Source: Euzebya tangerina (lineage in GTDB: Bacteria > Actinomycetota > Nitriliruptoria > Euzebyales > Euzebyaceae). Taken from it: a stretch of 64,000 nucleotides of DNA. The stretch lies in the NCBI RefSeq assembly GCF_003074135.1, contig NZ_PPDK01000002.1:248001-312000 (forward strand), written 5' to 3'. Of the stretch, positions 55,562 through 64,000 are shown piece by piece. Every line of letters begins with the position of its first letter. The first letter of the stretch is position 1. Under the pieces are notes generated by a model. It was not told the DNA's origin. It did no database searches and was given only the letters and a program-made list of their open reading frames with translations. The translations under genes and the position numbers were made by a program.

Positions 55562-56502
55562 CCCGCACGGGAGCCATCCGGGCCCAGAACGTCGACCTGC
55601 GGGTGCAGATCGGCGATCTGGTCCTCGCCAACCCGATCGTCAGCGCCAGCGGCACGTTCGCCTCGGGCCAGGAGATCAACCAGTTCTTCGACGTCAACCA
55701 GCTGGGCGCCGTGGCGGTCAAGTCGATCACGATGGAGCCCCGAGCCGGACTGCCGACACCGCGCATGGCAGAGACCGCCAGCGGCATGCTGAACGCGATC
55801 GGCCAGCAGAACCCGGGCCTGGAGCACTGGCTCCGAGTGGACTACCCCTGGCTGGTGCGCAACGGCGTGGCGATCATCGCCTCGATCACGGGTGAGTCCA
55901 CCCACGAGTATCGCGTGCTGGCGGAGAAGCTGCGGGGTCTCGACGGGATCGTGGCCATCGAGGCCAACATCTCCGCCCCGATCGACGCCCGCGAGCCAAC
56001 GATCGTGGCCACCGACCCGGGTGCCACGCACGAGGTCCTCTCGAGCATCATGCGCGTGGCCACGGTGCCGGTGCTCGCCAAGCTCTCCCCGGACGTCACC
56101 GACATCGTGGGGGTCGCCCACGCGGCGGCGGAGGCGGGTGCCGCCGGCGTCAGCGTGATCAACACCGTGCTCGGCATGGCCATCGACGTCGAGACCCGAC
56201 GACCCAAGCTCGCAGCGGGAGCTGGGGGCCTCTCCGGGCCCGCCATCAAGCCGATCGCGATCCGCGCAGTCCACCAGATCCACTCCGTCCTGCCAGATCT
56301 GCCGATCATCGGCATGGGCGGCGCGCGGACAGTCGAGGACGTGGTCGAGTTCATGCTGGCCGGAGCCAGCGCCGTCGGGATCGGTACCGCGACGTTCTCC
56401 AACCCCCTGGCCACGCTGGAGATCGTCCAACAACTCCCCGAGTGGCTCGCCGAGCGCGGCATCCAGCACGTCCGAGCGTTGACCGGAGGTCTGAAGCTGT
56501 AA
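55558..56502 (+). CDS. pyrD: Dihydroorotate dehydrogenase class 1B-like, catalytic Cys replaced
   Basis: 314 residues; FMN and orotate features such as VKSITMEPRAGLPTPR, LNAIGQQNPG, SVINTVLGMAID and GMGGARTVEDVVEFMLAGA are intact. The active-site segment that is NISCPN in class 1B reads NISAPI: Ala140 replaces the catalytic Cys and Ile142 replaces an orotate-contacting Asn. Either the enzyme uses another residue or works slowly. With PyrK it would form the NAD-dependent complex. GTG start overlaps pyrK. Confidence 0.9.
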   Translation: MTRTGAIRAQNVDLRVQIGDLVLANPIVSASGTFASGQEINQFFDVNQLGAVAVKSITMEPRAGLPTPRMAETASGMLNAIGQQNPGLEHWLRVDYPWLVRNGVAIIASITGESTHEYRVLAEKLRGLDGIVAIEANISAPIDAREPTIVATDPGATHEVLSSIMRVATVPVLAKLSPDVTDIVGVAHAAAEAGAAGVSVINTVLGMAIDVETRRPKLAAGAGGLSGPAIKPIAIRAVHQIHSVLPDLPIIGMGGARTVEDVVEFMLAGASAVGIGTATFSNPLATLEIVQQLPEWLAERGIQHVRALTGGLKL

Positions 56503-56528
56503 GCCTCTCAACACGTACAGTAGGCGAC

Positions 56529-56966
56529 GTGACCCACGCCGCGCAGCCGAACGTGCTTCTGGTCGAGGACAACCCGGGCGACGTCCTCGTCGTCACCAGC
56601 GCACTCAAGTCGGCGTCGGTGGCCAGTCGACTGCACGTCGCCAGCGATGGCCGGGAAGCGCTCGACTTCGTCCACCAACGTGGCGAGTACGCCGACGCGC
56701 CGCGGCCGCGGCTGATCTTCCTGGATATCAATCTGCCCCGGGTGGACGGGCACGCGGTGCTCCAAGAGCTCAAGAACGACCCGGACCTGCGGCGGATCCC
56801 CGTGGTCATGTTGACCTCGTCGGATGCCGACGACGATGTGGTCGCGGCCTACTCCAACCACGCCAATGCCTACTTGCTCAAGGGCTTCGACTTCACTCGT
56901 CTGGAGGAGTTGTTGCAGGAGTCCGTGGTCTACTGGTTGACCCGCGTTGTCTCTGCTGACACCTGA
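56529..56966 (+). CDS. Response regulator (single REC domain)
   Basis: 145 residues with a complete receiver domain: LLVEDNPGD acidic pair, phospho-acceptor in FLDINLP, VMLTSSDAD and LLKGFD (Lys). No output domain, like Rcp1/CheY-type regulators that work with phytochrome-like kinases. TACAGT lies 7 bases before the GTG, no Shine-Dalgarno: probably leaderless. The kinase gene overlaps its 3' end. Confidence 0.88.
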   Translation: MTHAAQPNVLLVEDNPGDVLVVTSALKSASVASRLHVASDGREALDFVHQRGEYADAPRPRLIFLDINLPRVDGHAVLQELKNDPDLRRIPVVMLTSSDADDDVVAAYSNHANAYLLKGFDFTRLEELLQESVVYWLTRVVSADT

Positions 56967-58812
56967 CGGGGCCGCCCGTTCGACCGACCAGTCCCCGGTC
57001 AGGTGGGCCAGGTCGGAGCTGATCACCGTCGTGCTCGGGTTGGTCCTCACGGCGGCCCTGGCCTCTGTGCTGCTGCAGGCGGCACGGACGGCGGTACAGG
57101 ACGAGTTCACCCTGAGCGCCGAGGTGGCCGTCGATCAGCTGATCGATGAGGTCCAACGGGGCGTTGCCGTGGCCGAGGCTGTGCGCGGGCTCGTTCTGGC
57201 GTCCGAGGAGGTGTCCGCCGCCGAGTTCTCCACCTTCGTGGCGCAGTTGCGCGTCGGTGAGCGATTCCCGGCCGCCGGCGGCGTCTCGGTGGTCAGCGTC
57301 GTGGAGCCGTCCGGGGTCGAGGCCTTCGAAGCCGCAACCCGGACGCTGGGTCAGGACAACTTCGCCGTCCGGCCCGAGGAGCCGATCGGGGACACCCGCT
57401 GGGTGATCCGCTACATCGAGCCGCGGGAGACCAACGCCGAGGCCATCGGGTTCGACATCCGGGCCAACCCGGACGCGCTGGAGGCAGCCGACCGGGCTGT
57501 CCGGACGGGCGAGCCGAGCATGACCGAGCCCATCACCCTGGTCCAGGAGAGCGCTGACCAGGCAGGCCTCGTCGTCTACGCGCCGGTCTGGCGGGATGAG
57601 CAAGCGGGCCTCCCGGACGCGTTCACCTCCATCATCTTCCGCGGCACGGATCTGCTGGTCGGGACCTTCGAGAACGAGCAGGACCTGGCAGTCACCGTCA
57701 CCGACACCGCTGGTGGCGGCCCGGCCGGTGGCGGCCTGGTCGGGACCACCCTGGCCGACGACCGCACCCCGGACCACACGACCACGCTGGTTCGGGAGGT
57801 GTTCGGCCGTGAGTGGGCCATCCGCGTTGATGCCGTCCAGGGCTTCGACACCCCGATCGCGCTGGCCGTCGGTTCAGTGATCGCCGGCGTCCTGCTCACT
57901 GCCGCCCTGGCGCTGCTGTTGCACAGCCTCCGCCGTCGTGAGCAGCTGGCGACCGCGATGGCTGAGGAGGCCACCGCAGGGCTTCGCGCATCGGAGGCCG
58001 AGCTGGCTGACGCCAACACCAGGCTCGAGCGGAGCAACGCCAACCTCACGCAGTCCAACGCCGACCTGACCCGGTTCGCCCACGTCGCCTCCCACGATCT
58101 TAAGGAGCCACTGCGCATGATCGGCGGGTTCCTCGGCATCCTGGAGACCAGCCTGCGGGACCGCCTGGGCCCGACCGAGCTCTCCGAGACGGAGGAGACC
58201 TCGCTGGTCCACATCAAGCGCGGCGTCTCGCGGATGCAGGAGCTGATCACCGACCTGCTGGAGCTCGCAGCCGTCAGGCACGTGAAGCGGGAGGAAGTCG
58301 TCGACGTCGCCGGTGAGGTCGAGCGGGTGCTCGAGGTGCTGCAGACCGAGCTCGACGAGATCGACGGCCGCGTCGAGGTCGGCGAGGTGGCTGGTGTTGT
58401 CGCCGACCCCCGTCAGATCCGGCCGCTCGTGCAGAACCTGATCAGCAATGCCGTCAAGTTCCGCCGACCGGATCGCCCACTGCTCGTCAGGGTGTCAGCT
58501 ACACACGACGACAGGTCCTGGCGACTGGCGGTGGCCGACAACGGGATCGGGATCGAGCCGGAGCACCGCGCCGAGGTGTTCGAGGCGTTCACCCGCCTGC
58601 ACTCACGCGACGCCTACGACGGGACTGGAGTCGGGCTCGCGATCTGCCAGGCCGTGGTCCACTCCTACGGCGGATCCCTGCGGATCGATGACGGGATCGA
58701 CGGCGGGGCGATGATCAGCGCCACGATCCCCCAGGACGGCGAGCCCACCGGTGGCGAGACCTCAGGTGGCGAGACCTCAGGTGGCGGGGCCTCAGGTGGC
58801 GGGGCCGAGTAG
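56947..58812 (+). CDS. Membrane sensor histidine kinase with CHASE-type sensor
   Basis: 621 residues from a TTG that overlaps the response regulator by 20 bases. Two membrane segments (about 26-46 and 311-331) enclose a CHASE-like outer domain ([20 protein letters not shown]). Then a coiled coil, HisKA with [19 protein letters not shown], and HATPase motifs NLISNAVKF (N), VADNGIGIE (G1) and [13 protein letters not shown] (G2). The tail is a GGETS repeat. It pairs with the upstream regulator. Confidence 0.9.
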   Translation: MSLLTPDGAARSTDQSPVRWARSELITVVLGLVLTAALASVLLQAARTAVQDEFTLSAEVAVDQLIDEVQRGVAVAEAVRGLVLASEEVSAAEFSTFVAQLRVGERFPAAGGVSVVSVVEPSGVEAFEAATRTLGQDNFAVRPEEPIGDTRWVIRYIEPRETNAEAIGFDIRANPDALEAADRAVRTGEPSMTEPITLVQESADQAGLVVYAPVWRDEQAGLPDAFTSIIFRGTDLLVGTFENEQDLAVTVTDTAGGGPAGGGLVGTTLADDRTPDHTTTLVREVFGREWAIRVDAVQGFDTPIALAVGSVIAGVLLTAALALLLHSLRRREQLATAMAEEATAGLRASEAELADANTRLERSNANLTQSNADLTRFAHVASHDLKEPLRMIGGFLGILETSLRDRLGPTELSETEETSLVHIKRGVSRMQELITDLLELAAVRHVKREEVVDVAGEVERVLEVLQTELDEIDGRVEVGEVAGVVADPRQIRPLVQNLISNAVKFRRPDRPLLVRVSATHDDRSWRLAVADNGIGIEPEHRAEVFEAFTRLHSRDAYDGTGVGLAICQAVVHSYGGSLRIDDGIDGGAMISATIPQDGEPTGGETSGGETSGGGASGGGAE

Positions 58813-58831
58813 GCCGGTACGCTCCACGCTC

Positions 58832-59506
58832 GTGACCAACCCACTCATCCCGGCACTGGACAGCGACGACCGGGAGGAGGTGCTCCGATGGGCCGAGGCG
58901 CTCGCCTCCGAAGCCGGACTGCTCAAGGTCGGATTGCAGGCCTTCGTCGCACACGGCCCCTCACTGATCACCGAGGTCGCCAAGCTCGCCCCCGTGTTCG
59001 CCGACCTCAAGCTGCACGACATCCCGAACACGGTTGCCGGCGCGGCCCGTGTCGCAGCCGGTCTCGGGGCATCCATGGTGACGGTTCACGCCAGCGGTGG
59101 TGCCGCAATGGTCCGGGCGGCCGCCCAGTCAGCGCCCGACGTCGACGTCCTGGCCGTCACCGTCCTGACCAGCCTGGCCGCCGACGACATCCAGGCGGTG
59201 GGACAGCAGCCGGCTGAGCGTCAGGTCCCGCAGCTCGCGGCGCTCGCGGTCGAGGCCGGGGCCGCAGGCATCGTCTGCTCCGCTGGCGAGATCGAAGCCG
59301 TTCGCGCTGCCGTGGGCCCCGAGCCGCTGATCGTGGTCCCGGGCATCCGACCGGCTGGCGCCGCTGCGGACGACCAGGCCCGCACCGCCACCCCGGCTGC
59401 CGCCATGGCACGCGGGGCATCGCACATCGTCGTGGGACGGCCGATCACGCAGGCGGCCGATCCCGTGGCAGCCGCCCGCTCGATCACCGCGTCGCTGCGC
59501 CGCTGA
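58832..59506 (+). CDS. pyrF: Orotidine 5'-phosphate decarboxylase
   Basis: 224 residues with the catalytic Asp/Lys network [13 protein letters not shown] and the phosphate-binding VVPGIRP and [11 protein letters not shown] segments. It makes UMP. TACGCT 8 bases before the GTG, no Shine-Dalgarno. The start overlaps nothing; a longer frame in the low-complexity end of the kinase gene is not coding. Confidence 0.94.
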   Translation: MTNPLIPALDSDDREEVLRWAEALASEAGLLKVGLQAFVAHGPSLITEVAKLAPVFADLKLHDIPNTVAGAARVAAGLGASMVTVHASGGAAMVRAAAQSAPDVDVLAVTVLTSLAADDIQAVGQQPAERQVPQLAALAVEAGAAGIVCSAGEIEAVRAAVGPEPLIVVPGIRPAGAAADDQARTATPAAAMARGASHIVVGRPITQAADPVAAARSITASLRR

Positions 59507-59553
59507 CCTGCGAGGCCCCGTGATTCCGGGCCGGATCCGCGAGCGCTTGGGCC

Positions 59554-59584
59554 TTGACCAACACCACACCTCGGCGGTTAGGAT
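59554..59584 (+). promoter_or_regulatory. Promoter of mihF
   Basis: TTGACC at 59554-59559 and TAGGAT at 59579-59584, 19 bases between, in front of mihF, in good agreement with the actinobacterial housekeeping promoter apart from the slightly long spacer. Confidence 0.55.
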
Positions 59585-59636
59585 GCGGGCCCTTCCCGCC
59601 TGCCCACGCACCCTCGATCAGCCTAAAGGCACGGAT

Positions 59637-59966
59637 ATGTCAGTACCCGAGTTGAGCGACGACGCCCGTCGGGCGGCACTGAAGAAGGCCGCCGAGGCAC
59701 GCAAGGTCCGGGCGGCGGTGAAGCAGCAACTTCGGGATGGCGAACTCACGCTGGCGCAGGTCATCAAGAAGGCCGACGAGGACGAGATCATCGGCAAGAC
59801 CCGGGTGTCCGCGGTCCTCGAGTCGATGCCTCGAATCGGGAAGAAGACCGCACGTCGGACGATGGAGCGCCTCGACATCTCCGAGTCGCGTCGGCTGCGG
59901 GGCCTGGGAGACCGTCAGCGCGCCCGATTGCTGGAGGCCTTCGACCCCCGCAATCTGCAGGGGTGA
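59637..59966 (+). CDS. mihF: Integration host factor, actinobacterial type
   Basis: 109 residues, rich in Lys/Arg and Ala, with the helix-two-turn-helix core RVSAVLESMPRIGKKTARRTMERLDISESRRLRGLG, as in mycobacterial IHF. A nucleoid protein, essential in mycobacteria. Position in front of gmk and rpoZ matches the conserved actinobacterial order. Overlaps gmk by 4 bases. Confidence 0.93.
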   Translation: MSVPELSDDARRAALKKAAEARKVRAAVKQQLRDGELTLAQVIKKADEDEIIGKTRVSAVLESMPRIGKKTARRTMERLDISESRRLRGLGDRQRARLLEAFDPRNLQG

Positions 59967-60553
59967 CGGCCTCCCCGGCACCGGGTCGGGTTCTGGTCGT
60001 CAGCGGTCCCGGCGGGGTCGGCAAAGGGACGGTGGTCGCCGAGCTGCGACGCCGGCGACCCGACGTTCGGGTCAGCGTGTCCGCCACGACCAGGCCCCCA
60101 CGACCGGGCGAGCAGGACGGAGTCCACTACCACTTCGTCTCTCCCGAAGCGTTCCAGCAGATGATCGATCAGGACCAGTTCGTCGAGTGGGCTGACTTCA
60201 ACGGCAACCGCTACGGCACCCCCTGGACCTCGGTCTCCGGACCCGTGGATGAGGGCGCAACCGTCGTGCTCGAGATCGACGTCCAAGGAGCCGAGCAGAT
60301 CAAGCAGCGGGAGACCGCTGTCGGGGATCTCGGCGCGACGCTGGTGTTCCTGGCACCACCCTCGTGGGAGGTGCTCGAACAGCGACTGGTCGGCCGCGGT
60401 TCGGAGGACGACGCGAGCGTTGCCGCCCGACTGTCCATCGGTCGACAGGAGATGGCCGCCGCCACGTGGTTCGATCACGTGGTGACCAACGACCGGCTGG
60501 ACGAAGCAGTCTCGGAACTGGCTCGTATACTCGACGGCTATGGCCACGATTGA
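59963..60553 (+). CDS. gmk: Guanylate kinase
   Basis: 196 residues with P-loop SGPGGVGKGT, GMP-binding SVSATTRPPRPGEQDGVHYHF and FNGNRYGTP. It converts GMP to GDP. Usual length. Overlaps rpoZ by 14 bases, whose -10 element lies inside this gene. Confidence 0.95.
   Translation: MTASPAPGRVLVVSGPGGVGKGTVVAELRRRRPDVRVSVSATTRPPRPGEQDGVHYHFVSPEAFQQMIDQDQFVEWADFNGNRYGTPWTSVSGPVDEGATVVLEIDVQGAEQIKQRETAVGDLGATLVFLAPPSWEVLEQRLVGRGSEDDASVAARLSIGRQEMAAATWFDHVVTNDRLDEAVSELARILDGYGHD
60526..60531 (+). promoter_or_regulatory. -10 element for rpoZ
   Basis: TATACT lies 8 bases before the rpoZ ATG within the end of gmk and gives a leaderless start. No clear -35 hexamer is seen. Confidence 0.45.
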
Positions 60554-60866
60554 CGATCTTCTTGACCGCGTCGACTCCAAGTACACGCTGGTGCACTTCG
60601 CCGCGATGCGTGCACGGGAGATCAACAACTACTACCACTCCCTGGGCGACGGGATGGGACAGTACGTGCGGCCCCTGGTCGAGCAGGTCGACTCCAACAA
60701 GCCGCTGTCGATCGCCATGGAAGAGATCGCGCAGGACAAGATCGTGGTCCAGCGTGGCGAGGAGATCCGCGCCCAGTTGGAGGCTGAGGCCGCCGAGGCC
60801 GAGGTCGCCGAGCTGCCCCAGGGCGAGGACGCCATCCTCGAGGACGGCGAGCCAACCGAGCTCTGA
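60540..60866 (+). CDS. rpoZ: RNA polymerase omega subunit
   Basis: 108 residues; the omega core (VDSKYTLVHFAAMRAREINNYYHSLGDG and ALEEIAxxKI-type AMEEIAQDKIVVQ) is intact, with a longer acidic tail. Assembles beta-prime into RNA polymerase. Confidence 0.92.
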   Translation: MATIDDLLDRVDSKYTLVHFAAMRAREINNYYHSLGDGMGQYVRPLVEQVDSNKPLSIAMEEIAQDKIVVQRGEEIRAQLEAEAAEAEVAELPQGEDAILEDGEPTEL

Positions 60867-60902
60867 GCCCCGCCTGCCGGCCATCCGCCGCTGGGAGACC
60901 GC

Positions 60903-62129
60903 ATGACCCTGGCCGGTGTCCGCGTCCTGCTCGGGGTCTCCGGGGGTGTGGCCTGCTACAAGGCCGTCGCGTTGGCCCGCGGGCTGCTCAAGGCGGGCGC
61001 CGAGGTCCAGGTCGTCATGACCGCCGGCGCGACCAGGTTCGTCCAGCCTGACCAGTTCGCGGCCATCACCGGCCGGCCGGTCTACGCCGACACCTTCACC
61101 GACGTCCACCGGATCGTCCACGTCGAGGTTGCGCGCCAGGCCGATGTCGCCATCATCGCGCCGGCCACCACCAACGTGATCGCCAAGTTCGCGGCGGGCA
61201 TCGCCGACGACCTGGTCAGCTCGACCTTCACCTGCCTGACCGTCCCCACGATCGTCGCGCCGGCCATGCACACCGAGATGTGGCTTCACCCGGCGACCCA
61301 AGCCGCGGTGGACGTCCTTCGAGGCCGGGGGACCATCATCACCGGGCCTGGGGTCGGCGCCCTTGCCGGCGGTGACGAGGGCCCGGGACGTCTGGAGGAC
61401 GAGGACGTCCTCCTCGACGCCGTCCACCGGGCCGTGGGACGTCCCACGATCGCCGAGCCACACCCGCTGAGCGGTCGCCGGGTCCTGGTGACCGCCGGGG
61501 GCACCCGCGAGCGCCTGGACCCGGTCCGATACCTGTCCAATCGCTCAACCGGCAAGATGGGATACGCGGTCGCCGCGGTCGCCGCCGAGTTGGGCGCGGA
61601 GGTGGAGCTGGTCAGTGCGCCGACCGCACTCGACGCCCCCGCCGGCGTGACGCTGACACCGGTCGAGTCGGCCCTCGACATGCACGCCGCCGTCACCTCC
61701 GCGGCGCCGGATGCCGACGTGATCGTCAAGGCGGCCGCGGTGTCGGACTTCAGACCGGCCCAGGTGGCCGACCAGAAGTTGAAAAAGGGCACGTTCGGTG
61801 CTGGCGAGGGCGGGACCGTGGTCCGGTTGGTCGCCAACCCCGACATCCTGGCCGAGTTGGGTACCCGGGACGACCTCGACGCCGTCCTGGTCGGGTTCGC
61901 GGCGGAGACCGAGGACGTCGAAGCCCACGGTCGCGACAAGCTAGCCCGCAAGAACCTCGACCTGATCGCGATCAACGATGTGAGCGCCACCGACGCCGGC
62001 TTCGGCACCGATACGAACCGCGTCGTGATCCTGGGTCGGGAGGGCTTTCGCCACGAGGTTGCCCTGACGGGCAAGCGGGAGGTGGCCAGAGTCCTGTTGG
62101 ACCTGGCGGCCGCGCGGCTACGCTCGTGA
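60903..62129 (+). CDS. coaBC: Bifunctional phosphopantothenoylcysteine decarboxylase/synthase
   Basis: 408 residues: CoaC flavodoxin-like half with GVSGGVACYKA, PATTNVIAKFAAGIADDL and the PAMHTEMW substrate loop; CoaB half with VTAGGTRERLDPVRYLSNRSTGKMGYAVA and DLIAINDVS. It performs two coenzyme A steps. Conserved order after rpoZ. Confidence 0.96.
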   Translation: MTLAGVRVLLGVSGGVACYKAVALARGLLKAGAEVQVVMTAGATRFVQPDQFAAITGRPVYADTFTDVHRIVHVEVARQADVAIIAPATTNVIAKFAAGIADDLVSSTFTCLTVPTIVAPAMHTEMWLHPATQAAVDVLRGRGTIITGPGVGALAGGDEGPGRLEDEDVLLDAVHRAVGRPTIAEPHPLSGRRVLVTAGGTRERLDPVRYLSNRSTGKMGYAVAAVAAELGAEVELVSAPTALDAPAGVTLTPVESALDMHAAVTSAAPDADVIVKAAAVSDFRPAQVADQKLKKGTFGAGEGGTVVRLVANPDILAELGTRDDLDAVLVGFAAETEDVEAHGRDKLARKNLDLIAINDVSATDAGFGTDTNRVVILGREGFRHEVALTGKREVARVLLDLAAARLRS

Positions 62130-62249
62130 GCCACCATCGGTCCGTTTGACGTCGCGGACACGCTTCCAGGGGAGCATCGGGAGCCCGGAACACCACGCCG
62201 AGACGGTGATCGTCCCGTCCGAGCACAACCAGAACAGGTACTCACGAAG
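62130..62249. other. coaBC-metK spacer
   Basis: 120 bases without a recognisable SAM riboswitch, gene or clear hairpin; it presumably carries the metK promoter. Confidence 0.4.
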
Positions 62250-63449
62250 ATGACACGACACTGGCAATTCACGTCCGAGTCGGTGACCGAAGGGCACCCC
62301 GACAAGGTCGCTGATCAGATCTCCGACGCCGTCCTCGACGCTGTCCTCGACGCCGACCCGGATCCCTGGCACGCGCGCGTCGCCTGTGAGACCCTCGTGA
62401 ACACCGGCCTGGTCGTGGTGGCCGGCGAGATCCGGACCGGCGCCTTCGTCAACATCGACACGATCGTCCGGGAGACCGTCTCGAAGATCGGCTACGACTC
62501 CGCCGAGGCGGGCTTCGACGGTCGCACCTGCGGGGTGGTCGTCGCCATCGACGAGCAGTCCCCCGACATCGCCGGCGGCGTCGATCAGGCGCTCGAGAGC
62601 CGTGGTGATGGCCCCACCGACGACGAGATGAACGCCCTCGGTGCCGGTGACCAGGGGATGATGTTCGGCTACGCCACGGTCGAGACCGACTCGTTGATGC
62701 CGCTGCCGATCGATCTGGCGCACCGCATGGCCCGTCAGTTGGCGGCCGTCCGCCACAGCGGCGAGGTCAGCTATCTGCGCCCCGATGGCAAGACGCAGGT
62801 GACGGTGTCCTACGAGGACAACCGGCCGGTGTCGATCGACCGGGTGCTCATCTCGACGCAGCACGACCCGGGAGTCGACCTGGCCACGGAGATGGTGCCG
62901 GAACTGCTGGAGAAGGTGATCCTGCCGGTCATGCCGGCCGACCTTGCGTTCGACAGCGAGAACATCCTGATCAACCCGTCAGGCAAATTCGAGCTCGGCG
63001 GCCCCCAGGCCGATGCGGGGCTGACCGGCCGAAAGATCATCGTGGACACCTACGGCGGCATGGCCCGACACGGTGGCGGCGCGTTCAGCGGCAAGGACTC
63101 GACGAAGGTCGATCGGTCTGCCGCGTACGCGACGCGCTGGGTCGCGAAGAACATCGTGGCGGCGGGCCTGGCCGAGCGGGCGGAGTTGCAGGTGGCCTAC
63201 GCGATCGGCGTGGCCCACCCCGTGTCGCTCATGCTCGAGACGTTCGGAACGGAGCAGCAGGACCCCGAGAAGATCCTGACCGGTGTCCGTGAGGTCTTCG
63301 ACCTGCGCCCGGCGGCGATCATCCGCGATCTGGGTCTGCGCCAGCCGATATTCGCCCCCACGGCCGCCTACGGTCACTTCGGTCGCGAGGAGTTCCCCTG
63401 GGAGTCCACCGACCGCGCGGACGCGCTGGCCGCTGCCTCAGGGACCTAG
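62250..63449 (+). CDS. metK: S-adenosylmethionine synthetase
   Basis: 399 residues with the family motifs [28 protein letters not shown] and [19 protein letters not shown]. It makes SAM from methionine and ATP. Standard length and an ATG start. Confidence 0.97.
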   Translation: MTRHWQFTSESVTEGHPDKVADQISDAVLDAVLDADPDPWHARVACETLVNTGLVVVAGEIRTGAFVNIDTIVRETVSKIGYDSAEAGFDGRTCGVVVAIDEQSPDIAGGVDQALESRGDGPTDDEMNALGAGDQGMMFGYATVETDSLMPLPIDLAHRMARQLAAVRHSGEVSYLRPDGKTQVTVSYEDNRPVSIDRVLISTQHDPGVDLATEMVPELLEKVILPVMPADLAFDSENILINPSGKFELGGPQADAGLTGRKIIVDTYGGMARHGGGAFSGKDSTKVDRSAAYATRWVAKNIVAAGLAERAELQVAYAIGVAHPVSLMLETFGTEQQDPEKILTGVREVFDLRPAAIIRDLGLRQPIFAPTAAYGHFGREEFPWESTDRADALAAASGT

Positions 63450-63477
63450 TCCTGGGACAGGACACGAGGATCTTCTG

Positions 63478-64000
63478 CTGACCCCAGCGGACACCGATGA
63501 GGCGGGTCGCTACGCCCGCGTGATCGTCGATGTCGGGCCGGCCCACCTGGACCGGCCCTTCGACTACCTGATCCCCGAGTCCGAGGGTGGTCGAGTCGAC
63601 GTGGGAACCCGCGTCAGGGTGTCATTCAACGGCCGACCCCGGACCGCCTGGGTCATCGGCCTGCACGACGAACCCGCCACCGACCCGGACCGGATCAAGC
63701 CGATCGACCGGGTCGAGGGGCCCACCGTCTGGTTCGACGACACCGACGTCGAGGTGTGGCGCTGGATCGCCGATCGCTACGCGGGGACCCTGTCCGGGGT
63801 GATCCGTCACGCCCTGCCAACCCGGGTCGTCCGTGTGGAGACCGAAGCCGCCGGATGGGGGGAGATCGGTGCTGCACCGGAGGTCGCACCGGCCGCCGAG
63901 GTCGACTGGGTGCGGCTCGGCGGAACCGACCTGGCCCGTGCGGTGACCGCTCCGGATGGGAGCGCCCACCATCTGCGAACCCCGATGTCGCCCATCACCG
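63478..64000 (+). CDS. priA: Primosomal protein N' (PriA), N-terminal part, cut by window edge
   Basis: 174 codons in one frame begin LTPADTDEAGRYARVIVDVG and continue with PAHLDRPFDYLIPE, GTRVRVSFNGRPRTAWVIGL and WRWIADRYAGTLSGVIRHALP, the DNA 3'-end-binding domain of PriA. No ATG/GTG/TTG precedes the coding-like region; CTG at 63475 or 63478 just after GAGGA is my choice, with GTG at 63520 the alternative. The helicase part lies beyond the window. Following metK fits the actinobacterial order. Many actinobacterial PriA proteins lack helicase activity; not testable here. Confidence 0.88.
   Translation, partial: MTPADTDEAGRYARVIVDVGPAHLDRPFDYLIPESEGGRVDVGTRVRVSFNGRPRTAWVIGLHDEPATDPDRIKPIDRVEGPTVWFDDTDVEVWRWIADRYAGTLSGVIRHALPTRVVRVETEAAGWGEIGAAPEVAPAAEVDWVRLGGTDLARAVTAPDGSAHHLRTPMSPIT

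Noticed and set aside
62130-62249. SAM riboswitch before metK
   Set aside because: No conserved SAM-I/IV/II core or pseudoknot arms could be found in the 120 bases.

Overview
The window is high-GC DNA with dense, often overlapping genes and many GTG/TTG starts. Its housekeeping genes have the actinobacterial signature: mihF, gmk, rpoZ, coaBC, metK and priA in order, a class II ribonucleotide reductase next to nrdR, ClgR-like control of two ClpP genes, an RskA-like anti-sigma factor and DUF3152 proteins. Cell-wall-binding repeats, a PyrK-dependent DHODH in the pyr cluster and a PHA operon suggest a deep-branching actinobacterium such as Euzebya/Nitriliruptoria; that placement is inference.

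Layout. 1-3.4 kb: nrdR (partial, minus) diverges from nrdJ across a regulatory region with DnaA-box and NrdR-box-like sites. 3.5-9.2 kb: a compact accessory locus that looks like an uncharacterised peptide-modification (RiPP-like) system: a 37-residue precursor candidate, a nucleotidyltransferase/GNAT fusion, a PqqD-like leader binder, an ABC exporter, an HprK-like kinase and an S24/S26-type peptidase. 9.2-10.8 kb: a retron-type reverse transcriptase preceded by a candidate msr-msd RNA, followed by a 53-residue Cys-rich protein. 11-17.4 kb: methyltransferase, fructosamine kinase, PhyH dioxygenase, two related unknowns, and the PHA depolymerase/synthase pair. 17.6-25.6 kb: phosphatase-helicase pair, a secreted DUF4397 protein with an ECF sigma/anti-sigma pair, an alditol-oxidase-like flavoenzyme, a siroheme-decarboxylase-like protein and Tpx. 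25.8-33.4 kb: CBS protein, GNAT, lipoprotein, ClgR-like regulator opposite two ClpP genes (one lacking its Ser), a flavin monooxygenase with a divergent GAF regulator, and a group-2 sigma factor. 33.5-44.7 kb: two acyl-CoA dehydrogenases, a Hint polymorphic toxin with a pilin-like N-terminus and its immunity candidate, an acyl-CoA synthetase and two tandem DUF3152 proteins. 44.8-59.5 kb: pyrimidine synthesis (pyrR-B-C, carA-B, pyrK-D, pyrF), interrupted by a dioxygenase, a SUKH protein and a two-component pair. 59.6-64 kb: mihF-gmk-rpoZ-coaBC-metK-priA.

Best candidates for something new are the 3.5-9.2 kb peptide system, whose precursor ends in Ser and is paired with an HprK-like kinase (as in phosphorylated lasso peptides) but which has no lasso cyclase, and the adjacent retron-like RT. 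Also notable are a palindromic element inside carB, a 20-bp tandem repeat that occurs both between genes and inside a gene, and loss of conserved catalytic residues in PyrC, PyrD and one ClpP. Several genes have a TANNNT hexamer 6-8 bases before the start and no clear Shine-Dalgarno, which suggests leaderless transcription. No tRNA, rRNA or CRISPR array was seen.
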